A stretch of 29,314 bases of DNA from JBEAOO01 sp041164825 (GCA_041164825.1 JBEAOO010000283.1:1-29314), one strand, 5' to 3'; counted from the stretch's first letter, positions 10,116-17,861 are shown. Notes: generated by a model not told the origin, from the letters alone. Translations and numbers: made by a program.

Positions 10116-11546
10116 ATGAAAAGCGCACTGTTCCTCGATTTCGACAACGTCTACTCCGGCCTGCGCAAGCTCGATCCGGCCTCGGCCGACCGCTTTGCCC
10201 GCCAGCCCATGCGCTGGGTGCAGTGGTTGCTCAACGATTTGCCTGCGCCCGAGCATGCGCCTGAAGGCGCACGCCGCCGCCTGCTGGTGCGCCGCGTGTA
10301 CCTCAACCCGCAGGTCTACCAGCGCTACCGCCCGGCCTTCAACCACGCCGGCTTCGAGATCATCGACTGCCCCGCCATGACCAGCGAGGGCAAAACCAGC
10401 ACCGACATCCACATGGTGCTCGACATGGTCGACCTGCTGCAGCACGAGGTGCATGTTGACGAGTTCATCGTCTTCTCGGCCGATGCCGATTTCACGCCCG
10501 TGCTGCGCAAGCTGCGCCGCTGGGACCGCCGCACCACCGTGCTGGCCGTGGGCTTCCCGTCCGCCGCCTACCGCGCCTCGGCCGATTTGTTGATCGACCA
10601 GGACGTGTTCGTGCGCGACGCCGTGGGCCGCAGTGATGACGAGGTGCCGGGCCGGTGGGCACCTGCGCCCGCGCTCGCGTCCACGGCCAACGCGGGCCTC
10701 GTTGCCGCACCGGCCTCGCCAAGCGCATCGGGCCCTTCCGTCGCCTCGGGCGCCGCATGCACAAGCGCCGCGGCGCCCACCGCCAGCCCGCCGCCCGCGA
10801 GCCCCCCCAGCGCCAGCTTGCCGAATGCCCGCTTGCCCAACGCCGAGGCCGTGGCCGAGGGCCTGCGCCGCGTGGTCGCCCTGGTGCAGGCCGAAGTGGC
10901 CCGCGCCGACCGCCCCGTGCCCGTGGCCCGCCTGGCCTCGCAAGCGCTGCGCGAGCACCCTTGGCTGGCCGAAGACTGGCACGGTTCGGGCAGCTTCCGC
11001 CGCTTTCTCGAATCGCTGCCGCTCGACGGCCTGGTGCTCGACTGGACCCACTCCGGCGGCCACGTGCTCGACGCCGCCCGCATGAGCGCCGTGCCCGAGC
11101 ACGCCGTGGCTGAAGCGCCGGTGGCCGATTGGGGCCTCGACGCCGCCACGCTTGCGCAAATCCGCCAGGTGCACAACAACACCAACGTGCCGCTGATCTC
11201 GCCGCGCGCCTTCCGCGGCCTGATGGACGCCATCGTCGCCGACGTGGCCGAGGCCCCGTTCCAACTCAGCGACACCGGCAAGCGCGTGCGCGACCGCTGC
11301 CGCAGCGCCGGCCTCGACATCAACCGCGAGCAGGTCAACTGGGTGCTGCGCGGCCTGCTGCTCAGCGGCCACGAGTTCGGCCAAGGCCGAGACGACGTGC
11401 CCACACTGTCCTACAAACTCGTTGGCCACCTCATCAACCTCTGCCGCCGCGAGCAGATGCCGATGGAAGACGTGCAGGCCTCGGTGCTGCAGCGCTGGGT
11501 GAGCGGGCTGGCGCCGCTGGAATCGCGGCCTGATGCGCCGGTGTGA
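10116..11546 (+). CDS. NYN-domain protein (PIN-like nuclease fold) with probable OST-HTH-like C-terminal domains
   Basis: The protein has 476 residues, with GGAG five bases before the ATG. Residues 1-170 form a NYN domain: LFLDFDNVY (Asp8, Asp10), EGKTSTDIHMVLDMVDLL (Asp97, Asp103) and FSADADFTPVL (Asp123, Asp125). These are the acidic positions expected for a metal-dependent RNase of the PIN/NYN fold. A low-complexity Ala/Ser/Pro linker spans about 182-236. Residues about 245-320 (LVQAEVARADRPVPVARLAS and GSFRRFLESLPLDGLVLDW) resemble an OST-HTH/LOTUS RNA-binding module, and a second helical module occupies about 340-470. The NYN call is firm; the OST-HTH call is by eye. RNA processing or decay is a family-level inference. 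Confidence 0.85.
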   Translation: MKSALFLDFDNVYSGLRKLDPASADRFARQPMRWVQWLLNDLPAPEHAPEGARRRLLVRRVYLNPQVYQRYRPAFNHAGFEIIDCPAMTSEGKTSTDIHMVLDMVDLLQHEVHVDEFIVFSADADFTPVLRKLRRWDRRTTVLAVGFPSAAYRASADLLIDQDVFVRDAVGRSDDEVPGRWAPAPALASTANAGLVAAPASPSASGPSVASGAACTSAAAPTASPPPASPPSASLPNARLPNAEAVAEGLRRVVALVQAEVARADRPVPVARLASQALREHPWLAEDWHGSGSFRRFLESLPLDGLVLDWTHSGGHVLDAARMSAVPEHAVAEAPVADWGLDAATLAQIRQVHNNTNVPLISPRAFRGLMDAIVADVAEAPFQLSDTGKRVRDRCRSAGLDINREQVNWVLRGLLLSGHEFGQGRDDVPTLSYKLVGHLINLCRREQMPMEDVQASVLQRWVSGLAPLESRPDAPV

Positions 11547-11631
11547 GCGCGCTGGCCCCCGATGTGCGTGTCGCTGAGCGGGGCCTTTGCGATCTGTGTC
11601 GGGGCAGGGCTCGTGCCCCATCACCCGCGGC

Positions 11632-11886
11632 ATGCCTGTGGTTTTTCGTTGCCGGGGGTGCAGATTCTTCTTCCATTCCAATGAAGGGAGCCCGCGCGAG
11701 CCCGTGCACGTTCACGGGATCGGGGAGGGCGCCGAAGCCGAGTTCTGGCCGCATCCTGCCCGGGTTGCCATGAGCGATGGTCTCGATGCTCGAACCTTGC
11801 GCGAATGGCTGCGTGTGGTGGACGAACGCGGTGAACTGATCGAAGGGATGTGGCATGCATTCTTTGGCAGCAGCGGCTCCCCGTGA
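11632..11886 (+). CDS. DUF4160 protein, without its usual DUF2442 partner
   Basis: This 84-residue protein begins MPVVFRCRGCRFFFHSNEG, followed by EPVHVHGIGEGAEAEFWPHP, ARVAMSDGLDARTLREW and IEGMWHAFF. That matches the DUF4160 pattern (MPTVLR..G.RFFFYSNE...PHIHV...G.AKFWL..V.LA.S.G...REL). DUF4160 genes commonly sit beside a DUF2442 gene in what looks like a toxin-antitoxin-like or mobile pair; no DUF2442 sequence is recognisable after it. Codon choice is looser than in the neighbours (many T-, A- and G-ending codons such as CCT, GTT, CGT, AGA), which suggests later acquisition. In-frame sequence upstream allows an ATG at 11587, but the domain begins at 11632. The function is unknown. Confidence 0.8.
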   Translation: MPVVFRCRGCRFFFHSNEGSPREPVHVHGIGEGAEAEFWPHPARVAMSDGLDARTLREWLRVVDERGELIEGMWHAFFGSSGSP

Positions 11887-12139
11887 AACACCTCGACCCG
11901 GCTGGCCCGTCGTTGCCAACTGACGCTGCGATCGCTGGCGCTGTACAGGGCGCACGTTGCGCCACATGCGGGCGCTCACCGGACCCCCAGGGCAGTAGCT
12001 GAGCGCCCCCATTGGCGTGCTGCGGCATGCCGGCTCTGGTGGTGGGCCATGGGCGGTGGGTTGTCCATCGCCCGAGCTTGTGCCCATGCACGGCTTCGGA
12101 ACTTGTCACCTGCCGGGTGATGTTTTGCGGTGTGGCGGC

Positions 12140-12170
12140 AAAAACACGCGCAGCGCTCACGCGCTGCGCC
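12140..12170 (-). terminator. Intrinsic terminator-like hairpin on the minus strand
   Basis: Read on the minus strand, GCGCAGCG pairs with CGCTGCGC (plus-strand arms 12148-12155 and 12162-12169, 6-base loop). The run TGTTTTTG follows, from plus-strand A residues at 12140-12144. The stop codon of the minus-strand frame falls in the loop (12157-12159), which supports a genuine gene 3' end here. Confidence 0.6.
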
Positions 12171-12474
12171 GGTACGGCCCGCCCACCTCGAACAGCGCGC
12201 TGGTGATCTGCCCCAGTGAGCGGCAGCGCGCGGCGTCCATCGGCGCCTCGAAGACATGGGGGAGGGTGATCACGGCCGCTTGCGGGCGGACGAGTTGCGT
12301 GGGGGCGTCAGCCGAGTGGCGGGGGTGACACTCGGCCTAGCGGCTGAGTGGTGACGGCTTCTCGGCTGCGGTCGAGCGGGCCAACGCGATCGGGCCCAGG
12401 CCCCACTCGCGGTTGATGGTGGGCTGGCTGGCCATCACACGGCGCACGGACTTGTTCAGCGTGGCCTCATTCAT
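12157..12474 (-). pseudogene. Minus-strand frame interrupted by one in-frame TAG, product unrecognised
   Basis: From the ATG at 12474 the frame encodes 45 residues (MNEATLNKSVRRVMASQP..., ending AEKPSPLSR), then TAG at 12339-12337. The same frame continues for 59 more codons (..., VITLPHVFEAPMDAARCRSL, ending GGPYRRSA) to a TGA at 12159-12157 inside a terminator-like hairpin. Hand counting, about 47 of 50 codons downstream of the hairpin insert end in G or C, and the first half is similarly biased. So both halves look like real coding sequence from this genome. I do not recognise the family. Readings: a gene killed by a nonsense mutation; two small genes; or, less likely, a recoded stop. No convincing Shine-Dalgarno precedes the ATG. 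Confidence 0.4.
12311..12336. repeat. Short inverted repeat beside the TAG of the interrupted minus-strand frame
   Basis: GCCGAGTG (12311-12318) and CACTCGGC (12329-12336) form a perfect 8-bp stem with a 10-base loop. On the minus strand it begins immediately after the TAG at 12339-12337. There is no T-run. It may be a small inserted hairpin or the trace of the event that interrupted the frame. Confidence 0.45.
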
Positions 12475-12745
12475 GTCGGCGGGGTGAGGGCCGGATCGAA
12501 TGCACTGGTGTGCAGCGAGTTTCAGTGGCCGTTGTCGTTGTCGTCGATGGCGATCAGCGCTCGCAGCGTGAGTGCGGATGTCGTTGAACGGGCGCTCTTG
12601 TGCGTGCAGGCTGAGGCCGGGGGGGCAGGGCAAGTCCGGGGGCGAGCTGTCAGGCGCGGGTCAGTCCGGGGTCGCCCAGTACCGGAACGGGGCGAAAGGG
12701 GGTATCAAATGCCGCACAATGCGCTCGAAACAGGGAGTCACAGGC

Positions 12746-13459
12746 ATGAATGCCAGGACAAACGCGCCGCCCACAGGTGCGATTCAAGAGGCCTCGCTTT
12801 GGAGACCAGGTTTGGGCAAGGTACCGCCGGTGCCCGTCAAGACGGATGCGGGGTTGAACGAACTGCGCAGCCGCTCGGGCCAACTCAGCCAACGACACCG
12901 CACGCTGCTGCTGTGGGTGGACGGTCGTCGCAACGCCGCGGAATTGCTGGCGTTGGCGCAGCCTGCCGGTGTGCCGGCGCAGTGTCTCGACGATTTGCTG
13001 GCGCTGGGCTTCGTGGCCTGGGCCGAACGGGCGATGCCGGCTGGGCCGCCGTTGCCCTCACCGTCGCTGCCGCCATCGTCGCCACCGCGCGCTGCTCGCC
13101 CGAGCGAGCCCGAGCTCGCCGACGATTTGCCAGCCTCCGAGGCGCTGGGGGCCGACTCCACGCTCACCGCGTCCTTGTGGCAGTCGCTGGGCTCGGACTC
13201 GGCGCTGCCGTGGGAGGCCTTGTCGGATGCGCGCGAGGAGCCCGACCCGGCGGTGATGCAGGCGCGCCAGTGGTTGATCGACGCGGTGCGGGCCGAGGCG
13301 CCGATTGCCGGCACGCTCACCTTGCGCCGCCTCAAGCGGGCGCAGACGCGTCTCGATGTGCTGGCCTTGCTGGACGAGGTGTCTGCGCGCATCGAGCGGC
13401 CGCAGCGCGCGCTGGCGGTGCAGCATTTGCTCGAACGCGTGCGCGATCGCCTGCGCTGA
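12746..13459 (+). CDS. Unrecognised protein with N-terminal winged-helix-like region and C-terminal helical domain
   Basis: The protein has 237 residues. The ATG at 12746 is chosen because AGGGAG lies eight bases upstream; an in-frame ATG at 12719 lacks this. I cannot assign a family. Residues about 32-92 (LNELRSRSGQLSQRHRTLLL, then VDGRRNAAELLAL and LDDLLALGFV) look like a small winged-helix-like fold seen in uncharacterised Burkholderiales proteins. Residues about 95-125 are a Pro/Ser linker. Residues 165-237 are alpha-helical and Leu/Arg-rich, compatible with a dimerising or regulatory domain. No membrane segment or signal peptide is present. It ends 49 bases before coaX on the same strand, so the two may be co-transcribed. 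Confidence 0.75.
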   Translation: MNARTNAPPTGAIQEASLWRPGLGKVPPVPVKTDAGLNELRSRSGQLSQRHRTLLLWVDGRRNAAELLALAQPAGVPAQCLDDLLALGFVAWAERAMPAGPPLPSPSLPPSSPPRAARPSEPELADDLPASEALGADSTLTASLWQSLGSDSALPWEALSDAREEPDPAVMQARQWLIDAVRAEAPIAGTLTLRRLKRAQTRLDVLALLDEVSARIERPQRALAVQHLLERVRDRLR

Positions 13460-13508
13460 GTCGCCGCGCGTTTTCCCCCTCGCCTTGTGCAGCGAAAGGC
13501 GGTTTCGC

Positions 13509-14282
13509 ATGACTTTTCTGGCCATCGATGCCGGCAATACGCGACTCAAGTGGGCGCTCTACGCTTCGCCGCAGGCGGGTGCGCCGATGCTGCACCACGG
13601 CGCGGTGTTTTTGGAAACGATCGACAACCTGGCCGAGTCCGAATGGCGCGACCTGCCGGTGCCCACCAGCATGTTGGGCTGCGTGGTGGCCGGCGAGGGC
13701 GTGAAGCGCCGCGTGGAAGAGCAACTGGAGCTGTGGCCCTCGCTGGAGCCGCACTGGACCTCGGCCGGCGCGCTCGCCTGCGGCGTCATCAACGGCTACG
13801 ACCACCCCAACCGCTTGGGCGTGGACCGCTGGGTGGCGCTGATTGCCGCACGGCAGCGGGTGCTGGCCGCCGGGCGGCCGCGGCCCGCCTTGGTGGTGAT
13901 GGTGGGCACCTGCGTGACGGTGGATGCGCTGGACGCCGACGGCCGGTTCTTGGGCGGACTGATCTTGCCCGGTTTTGGCCTGATGCTGCGCGCGTTGGAG
14001 ATGGGCACGGCGGGCCTGAAGGCGCCCACGGGCGATGTGGTGGACTTTCCCACCAACACCAGCGATGCGCTGATGAGCGGCGGCGCCGATGCCATTGCCG
14101 GCGCGATTGAGCGCATGCACGCCAAATTGGTGAAGCGCAGCGGCCAGGCCGAGCCCCTGTTACTGATGACGGGTGGCGCGGCGGTGAAACTCTCGCCCAT
14201 CACGACCCTGCGTTTTGAGACGGTGGATGCGCTGATTTTTGAGGGGCTGCTGATGTTGCAGTCGCATCGTTTGGCGCTGTGA
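13509..14282 (+). CDS. coaX: Type III pantothenate kinase
   Basis: The protein has 257 residues and catalyses the first step of coenzyme A synthesis (pantothenate to 4'-phosphopantothenate) in the cytoplasm. The start is fixed by the N-terminal phosphate-binding motif MTFLAIDAGNTRLKWAL (DxGNTxxK) and by AAAGGCGG six bases upstream. Further motifs are RLGVDRWVALIAAR (GxDR) and VVMVGTCVTVDALDADGRFLGG (GTCVTVD, the acidic active site), followed by ILPGFGLM. Type III enzymes depend on a monovalent cation and are not inhibited by CoA. The final 83 bases overlap the 3' end of the convergent potassium-channel gene. In many beta-proteobacteria coaX follows birA; here the upstream gene is an unknown protein instead. 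Confidence 0.95.
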   Translation: MTFLAIDAGNTRLKWALYASPQAGAPMLHHGAVFLETIDNLAESEWRDLPVPTSMLGCVVAGEGVKRRVEEQLELWPSLEPHWTSAGALACGVINGYDHPNRLGVDRWVALIAARQRVLAAGRPRPALVVMVGTCVTVDALDADGRFLGGLILPGFGLMLRALEMGTAGLKAPTGDVVDFPTNTSDALMSGGADAIAGAIERMHAKLVKRSGQAEPLLLMTGGAAVKLSPITTLRFETVDALIFEGLLMLQSHRLAL

Positions 14283-15066
14283 TTGGCCGGGAGTCCGGTT
14301 CACCGGGCCCCAGCGGTTCGCAGGTGCCCCGCCGCAGCGCGGCAATCTCTGCCCGCAACTCGCTCAATTGCGCGCGCACGTCTTTGTGCATGGCGCGCAG
14401 CAGGTCGTGCTCCATGCGGCGTTCTTCGGTTTCCACCCACATCGCGGCAATCGCCGCCGTGACCAGCGACAGCACGGCATAGCCCAGCAGCACCACGAAC
14501 ACTGAAAAGATGCGCGACGCGGCGGTGGTGGGCACCAAGTCGCCGTAGCCGACAGTGGCCGCGGTGGTGAAGGCCAGCCACAGGCCATCGTCCAGCGTGT
14601 GCGCGGTGGGCTCCAACCACCAAAAACCCACGCCGCACAGCGCCAGCACGGTGATGGCGAGCAGCAGCAAGTAGGCCAAGCCACGGCGCGTCACCAGGTG
14701 CTGCAGGCTCCATACCAGGCGCATCAGCGTGAACAGCGCCACCAGCAGGCGCAGGCCCAGTGCGGCGGGCAGGTCCAGGCTGTCGGGCAACACGGCGGAC
14801 AGCAGCAGGCCGCCGGCCAAAACGAGATCGGTGGCACGGCTGCGCGTGCTGCGACGGCGGCGCTGCGCGACGCGCCACAGCGGCGCCAGCAGCACGGCGC
14901 CGGCGAGCGCGTACGTGGCCCGGGCCAGCCACAGCAGCTGCCGGTCGGGCAGCATCATCAGGTAAAAGGCCGGAATGGTGCACACCAGCGTGGCCAGCAC
15001 GGGCCAATGCCATGCGCCGTCGTCGGGCGAGGTGCTGGCACTCCAGGCGATGCGGCGGGCGGTCAT
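14200..15066 (-). CDS. Voltage-gated-type potassium channel family protein
   Basis: This 288-residue protein has about six hydrophobic segments (about 22-40, 46-64, 80-95, 104-122, 130-150 and 186-208). The pore helix and selectivity filter TVGYGD lie at 171-176, preceded by WLAFTTAA, diagnostic of a K+-selective pore. The fourth segment has several Arg residues (RLLVALFTLMRLVWSLQHLVTRR), possibly a weak voltage sensor. A charged, probably coiled-coil region follows at 211-247 (VETEERRMEHDLLRAMHKDV). The last 27 or so residues are low-complexity and are encoded antisense to the 3' end of coaX. No RCK/TrkA-N domain is present, unlike many bacterial channels. Confidence 0.9.
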   Translation of the reverse strand: MTARRIAWSASTSPDDGAWHWPVLATLVCTIPAFYLMMLPDRQLLWLARATYALAGAVLLAPLWRVAQRRRRSTRSRATDLVLAGGLLLSAVLPDSLDLPAALGLRLLVALFTLMRLVWSLQHLVTRRGLAYLLLLAITVLALCGVGFWWLEPTAHTLDDGLWLAFTTAATVGYGDLVPTTAASRIFSVFVVLLGYAVLSLVTAAIAAMWVETEERRMEHDLLRAMHKDVRAQLSELRAEIAALRRGTCEPLGPGEPDSRPITAPNDATATSAAPQKSAHPPSQNAGS

Positions 15067-15162
15067 GCCCAGCAGGCTAGCGGCGCCGGCTTGGCGCGGC
15101 CTTGACGGCCATCAAGAAGCGGGGCGCATGGATGCTGCGCCGGGCAGTCGGCGCGGTGGAGC

Positions 15163-16965
15163 TCAGTTCGCGCGAACTTTGATGCGTGCGTGCTCGTTGA
15201 TGCCCATGGCGCCGAAGAACAGCGCGATCAGGCGGTGCGCATCGGTGAACAGGATCTGGCGGTTTTCGGCGCGGCGCGAGAGCACCCAGTTGAGCAAGTC
15301 ACCGGCCGCAATGAAGTCAACCCGTATCAGCCGTGCGCAGCTGATGGACACCACCGGGGCGGCGCCCAGTTGGGTGCTGAGGCGGTTGAGCGTGCTTTGG
15401 ATGTCGCCCACCAACTGGCCGGACAGCTCCATGGAGGCCACCTCCACCATGGCGCCGATGTCGGCAAACTCGGACTCCATGAAGCTGGTCGTCACCTCGC
15501 TGAAGTGCGAGGATTGCACCGACTCGGTGGCGCGGTTGGCCTGGCTGATGCGGGCCGTGCAGGTGGCGCGCTCCCAGGAGGGCGGCGACACCTCGTAGGT
15601 GACGCAGTAGTCGATGGCGGTTTCGTCGAACTGGTCGGGGCGGTTGATCATGCGCAGCGCGTCGAGCCGCAGCAGCCAAAGCGCCGGGTCGACATCGCGC
15701 ACGCCCGTGGGGGCTTGCGCTTCGATCACCTTCAGCAGCCGCTCGCCGTCTTGCCAGCGCATCTCCAGCCGCTGCGGGATCCAGTGGCGGAACAGGTCGG
15801 ACAAGCGCCCCGCCGCATCGGCCTCCACCTGCTGCAAGCGGCTCCAGTCCAGCACCCAGGGCAGCGGCAGTTGCAGCGTGTCGGTGCGCAGTTTGGCGAC
15901 ATCGTCCAGGGTCAAGCGGGGCGGGCACACCCAGCCCACGTGGCCATCGGATTTGCTGCGGCTGGGGCGCTCGTTGGCCGCCATGTCGGCCACCAGCTTG
16001 GGCAGCGAAAACCACTGCGGCGCCGACCAGCCAAAGGCGTGGGCGTAGTCCACCGCCAGGGTTTCAAACTTGGCCTGCTGGCCGATGGCACGGTAGAGGT
16101 CGAACACCACCAGCCAGGTCTCGGCGTGCTGGGCACGGCTGGCGCCGGGGCTGGTCAGCTCCACGAGCGACTGCTCGCAATGCTCGTAGTCGGCATTGGC
16201 AAAGGCAATCACGGCCTCGTCCAAGTCCGGGTCGTGCGCCACCTCGTTGACTTCCACGGTGAAGCTCGGATCGAAGCTGCCGGGGCTGCTGTCGAGCGAG
16301 AACGAGGCAAAGTGAGAGGGCGGCGCCGCGGGTGCGGGTGCGGCCGTGTGTGCTGGCGGCGTGGACGTTTGCGGGGGCGCGCCGGGGCGGGCCATGGCTG
16401 GCGGCATCGGCGGCAGGGCCTGCGGCTCAAACTCCAGGGCCGCACCCCGCTTGCTGTCGGGCGTCGCGCGTCGCGGTGCGGCGTGTGCGGGCAACTCAGC
16501 CGGCACGGTGGGGGCGTTGTAGAAGTCGGCTTGCGGCTGTGGCGCCGAAGCGCCTGGCATTTTGGGGGCCGAGCGCACGTGGCTGGGGAAGCGCGACTCG
16601 CCCACCATCTGCTGCTCAATCGCGTCGATCTTGGCCTTCACGCCAACGTCGTCGCGCAGGCCGGAGTGCTCGGGCGCACGAGGCTCCGAATCGTCCAGCC
16701 GCGAGCTCATGCCGAGCGCGGCGAGTTGGTCGCCGGTCAGGCCTTCGCGGCGGATCTTGCGAAGCATGTCGAACTCGCGCTTGCGCACAAAATCGTTGCG
16801 GCGCTTGCGCTCGATCATGGCCTTGAGCTCGGACTTCGCGAACTCGGTCTCCCGGGCTTGCGGCGTTTCGCCCTGCTGCAGATCGCTCCATTGCGTGGCC
16901 GGGTTGGCCACGAACTTCACCACCTTGCGGAAAAACCCTGTCGTGTCCTTGCGGTCAGTGGCCAT
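15163..16965 (-). CDS. STAS-domain protein with FimV-like helical middle, Burkholderiales type
   Basis: This 600-residue protein has no signal peptide. The N-terminal 70 residues are basic and helical (GFFRKVVKFVANPATQWSDL, then ELKAMIERKRRNDFVRKREF). Residues about 110-225 are Pro/Ala-rich and probably disordered. Residues about 235-320 contain a helical, TPR-like region (AVIAFANADYEHCEQSLVEL, WLVVFDLYRAIGQQAKFETLA). The C-terminus, about 505-600, fits a STAS/anti-anti-sigma fold (VVSISCARLIRVDFIAAGDLLNWV, then IALFFGAMGI). The typical phosphorylatable Ser/Thr before the helix is not obvious, with Ala-Ala-Gly in that place. It lies 61 bases downstream of dksA on the same strand and may share its transcript. 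The exact role is unknown; a signalling or scaffolding role is an inference. Confidence 0.75.
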   Translation of the reverse strand: MATDRKDTTGFFRKVVKFVANPATQWSDLQQGETPQARETEFAKSELKAMIERKRRNDFVRKREFDMLRKIRREGLTGDQLAALGMSSRLDDSEPRAPEHSGLRDDVGVKAKIDAIEQQMVGESRFPSHVRSAPKMPGASAPQPQADFYNAPTVPAELPAHAAPRRATPDSKRGAALEFEPQALPPMPPAMARPGAPPQTSTPPAHTAAPAPAAPPSHFASFSLDSSPGSFDPSFTVEVNEVAHDPDLDEAVIAFANADYEHCEQSLVELTSPGASRAQHAETWLVVFDLYRAIGQQAKFETLAVDYAHAFGWSAPQWFSLPKLVADMAANERPSRSKSDGHVGWVCPPRLTLDDVAKLRTDTLQLPLPWVLDWSRLQQVEADAAGRLSDLFRHWIPQRLEMRWQDGERLLKVIEAQAPTGVRDVDPALWLLRLDALRMINRPDQFDETAIDYCVTYEVSPPSWERATCTARISQANRATESVQSSHFSEVTTSFMESEFADIGAMVEVASMELSGQLVGDIQSTLNRLSTQLGAAPVVSISCARLIRVDFIAAGDLLNWVLSRRAENRQILFTDAHRLIALFFGAMGINEHARIKVRAN

Positions 16966-17026
16966 GAAATGCGGTCGGGTCCTGGGTTCCGGGGAGGGCG
17001 GTCCGGTGGTGAAGTTCAGGCGGCAA

Positions 17027-17752
17027 TCAGTCGCCGAACATTTTCTGCTTCAGCTCGCGGCGCTGCTGTGCTTCCAGCGAGAGCGTGGCCGTCGGGCGGG
17101 CAATCAAGCGGCCCAGGCCGATCGGCTCACCCGTCTCGTCGCAGAAGCCGTATTCGCCCGAATCAATGCGACCCAGTGATTGCGAGATCTTTTTCAGCAG
17201 CTTGCGCTCGCGGTCTCGGGTGCGCAACTCCAGCGCGTGCTCTTCTTCGATGGTGGCGCGGTCGGCCGGGTCGGGCACGATGGACGTGTCTTCGCGCAGG
17301 TGCTCGGTGGTTTCACCGGCATTGCTCAACAGGTCGTCCTTCAGGGTCTGCAGCTTGGCGCGGAAGAACTCCAATTGCTTGTCGTTCATGTAGGCGTCGT
17401 CGGGCATGGCCATGACTTCGGCGTCGGTGAGTTCGCGGCCGGTTTTGGTTTTCCAAGCGTTGGCCAGCTTCGGGTCGGACACCTTCGCGTGCTTGGGCGA
17501 GTCCTCGATGTACTGGTTCATTTGGCGGGTTGGCGGCCGAGGCGGCGCAAACCGGTCGGCAAACCGAGACGTTGCCGGGGGCACCGGCGCGGCCTCTGGC
17601 GCGGCAGCGGCCAAGCGCGCCGCCTTGGCGGAAATCTTTTTGGCCACCACGGGGGCGGGGGCAGGGGGCGTCACCGGTGCGACGGCCACGGCAGGGGCCG
17701 CTTTCGCAACAGCGGGCGCGGGGGGCGCTTTTTTGACCGGGGTCTTGCTCAC
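17027..17752 (-). CDS. dksA: RNA polymerase-binding protein DksA, one-cysteine type, long Ala/Pro N-terminus
   Basis: The protein has 241 residues against 151 for E. coli DksA. The start is the GTG at 17752-17750, with AGGAG six bases upstream. Residues 1-75 are Ala/Pro/Lys-rich and look disordered. The DksA core then follows: MNDKQLEFFRAKLQTLKDDL, the coiled-coil tip acidic motif DPADRA with Asp161 and Asp164 (the ppGpp/secondary-channel signature), EEEHALELRTRDRERKLLKKI, and YGFCDETGEPIGLGRLIARPTA. Of the four zinc cysteines of E. coli DksA only Cys204 remains; the others are Thr207, Ser225 and Ala228. It therefore probably does not bind zinc tetrahedrally. It is the same-strand neighbour of a COG0523 GTPase 109 bases upstream and of the STAS gene 61 bases downstream. 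Confidence 0.93.
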   Translation of the reverse strand: MSKTPVKKAPPAPAVAKAAPAVAVAPVTPPAPAPVVAKKISAKAARLAAAAPEAAPVPPATSRFADRFAPPRPPTRQMNQYIEDSPKHAKVSDPKLANAWKTKTGRELTDAEVMAMPDDAYMNDKQLEFFRAKLQTLKDDLLSNAGETTEHLREDTSIVPDPADRATIEEEHALELRTRDRERKLLKKISQSLGRIDSGEYGFCDETGEPIGLGRLIARPTATLSLEAQQRRELKQKMFGD

Positions 17753-17831
17753 GTCGATCTCCTCGCTCAGGCGGTTCTACCCGCTCTTTACACCCTGGAC
17801 CAGTGGGCCAGGGCAAATCCAAGCGCCGCGG

Positions 17832-17837
17832 ATTGTA
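17832..17837 (-). promoter_or_regulatory. Probable -10 element (TACAAT) for dksA
   Basis: On the minus strand TACAAT (17837-17832) precedes the dksA start by about 80 bases, so dksA probably has its own promoter downstream of the cobW-like gene. The -35 is not clear (TTGTTG is 14 bases away, too close). A 13-bp dyad, GTTGC-GGC-GCAAC at 17843-17855, lies just upstream of the -10 and could be an operator or a coincidence. Confidence 0.5.
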
Positions 17838-17861
17838 GCCACGTTGCGGCGCAACAATCGC

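Larger units (their letters stand above)
11887..12745. other. Accessory patch between DUF4160 and the 12746 gene, mostly non-coding or decayed
   Basis: No intact recognisable gene lies here. The patch contains a minus-strand coding-like frame broken by a TAG (12157-12474), an intrinsic terminator-like hairpin for that frame (12140-12170) and a second hairpin (12311-12336). From 11887 to 12139 I see nothing beyond a 39-codon GTG frame. From 12475 to 12745 I see only weak remnants on the minus strand, ending in ALIAIDDNDNGH before a stop at 12522, and the Shine-Dalgarno AGGGAG at 12732-12737 for the next gene. Overall it looks like a site of past insertion and decay. Confidence 0.6.

Noticed and set aside
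11883..12002. 39-codon GTG frame overlapping the DUF4160 stop (GTGA), starting VKHLDPAGPSLPTDAA
   Set aside because: The overlap suggests a coupled partner gene, but the sequence does not resemble DUF2442 and its codon use is not convincing.
12522..12640. Minus-strand peptide ending ALIAIDDNDNGH before a stop at 12522-12524
   Set aside because: It looks like a C-terminus, but the upstream part has mixed codon quality and no start; a remnant is possible but unsupported.
12484..13512. 342-codon plus-strand frame overlapping the unknown gene at 12746
   Set aside because: The frame is Arg/Ala/Gly-rich with no clear start signal; the 12746 frame has a Shine-Dalgarno and normal composition.
15190..17415. 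741-codon plus-strand open frame antisense to the STAS and dksA genes
   Set aside because: It spans two real minus-strand genes and their gap, and is low in normal protein features; a shadow frame.
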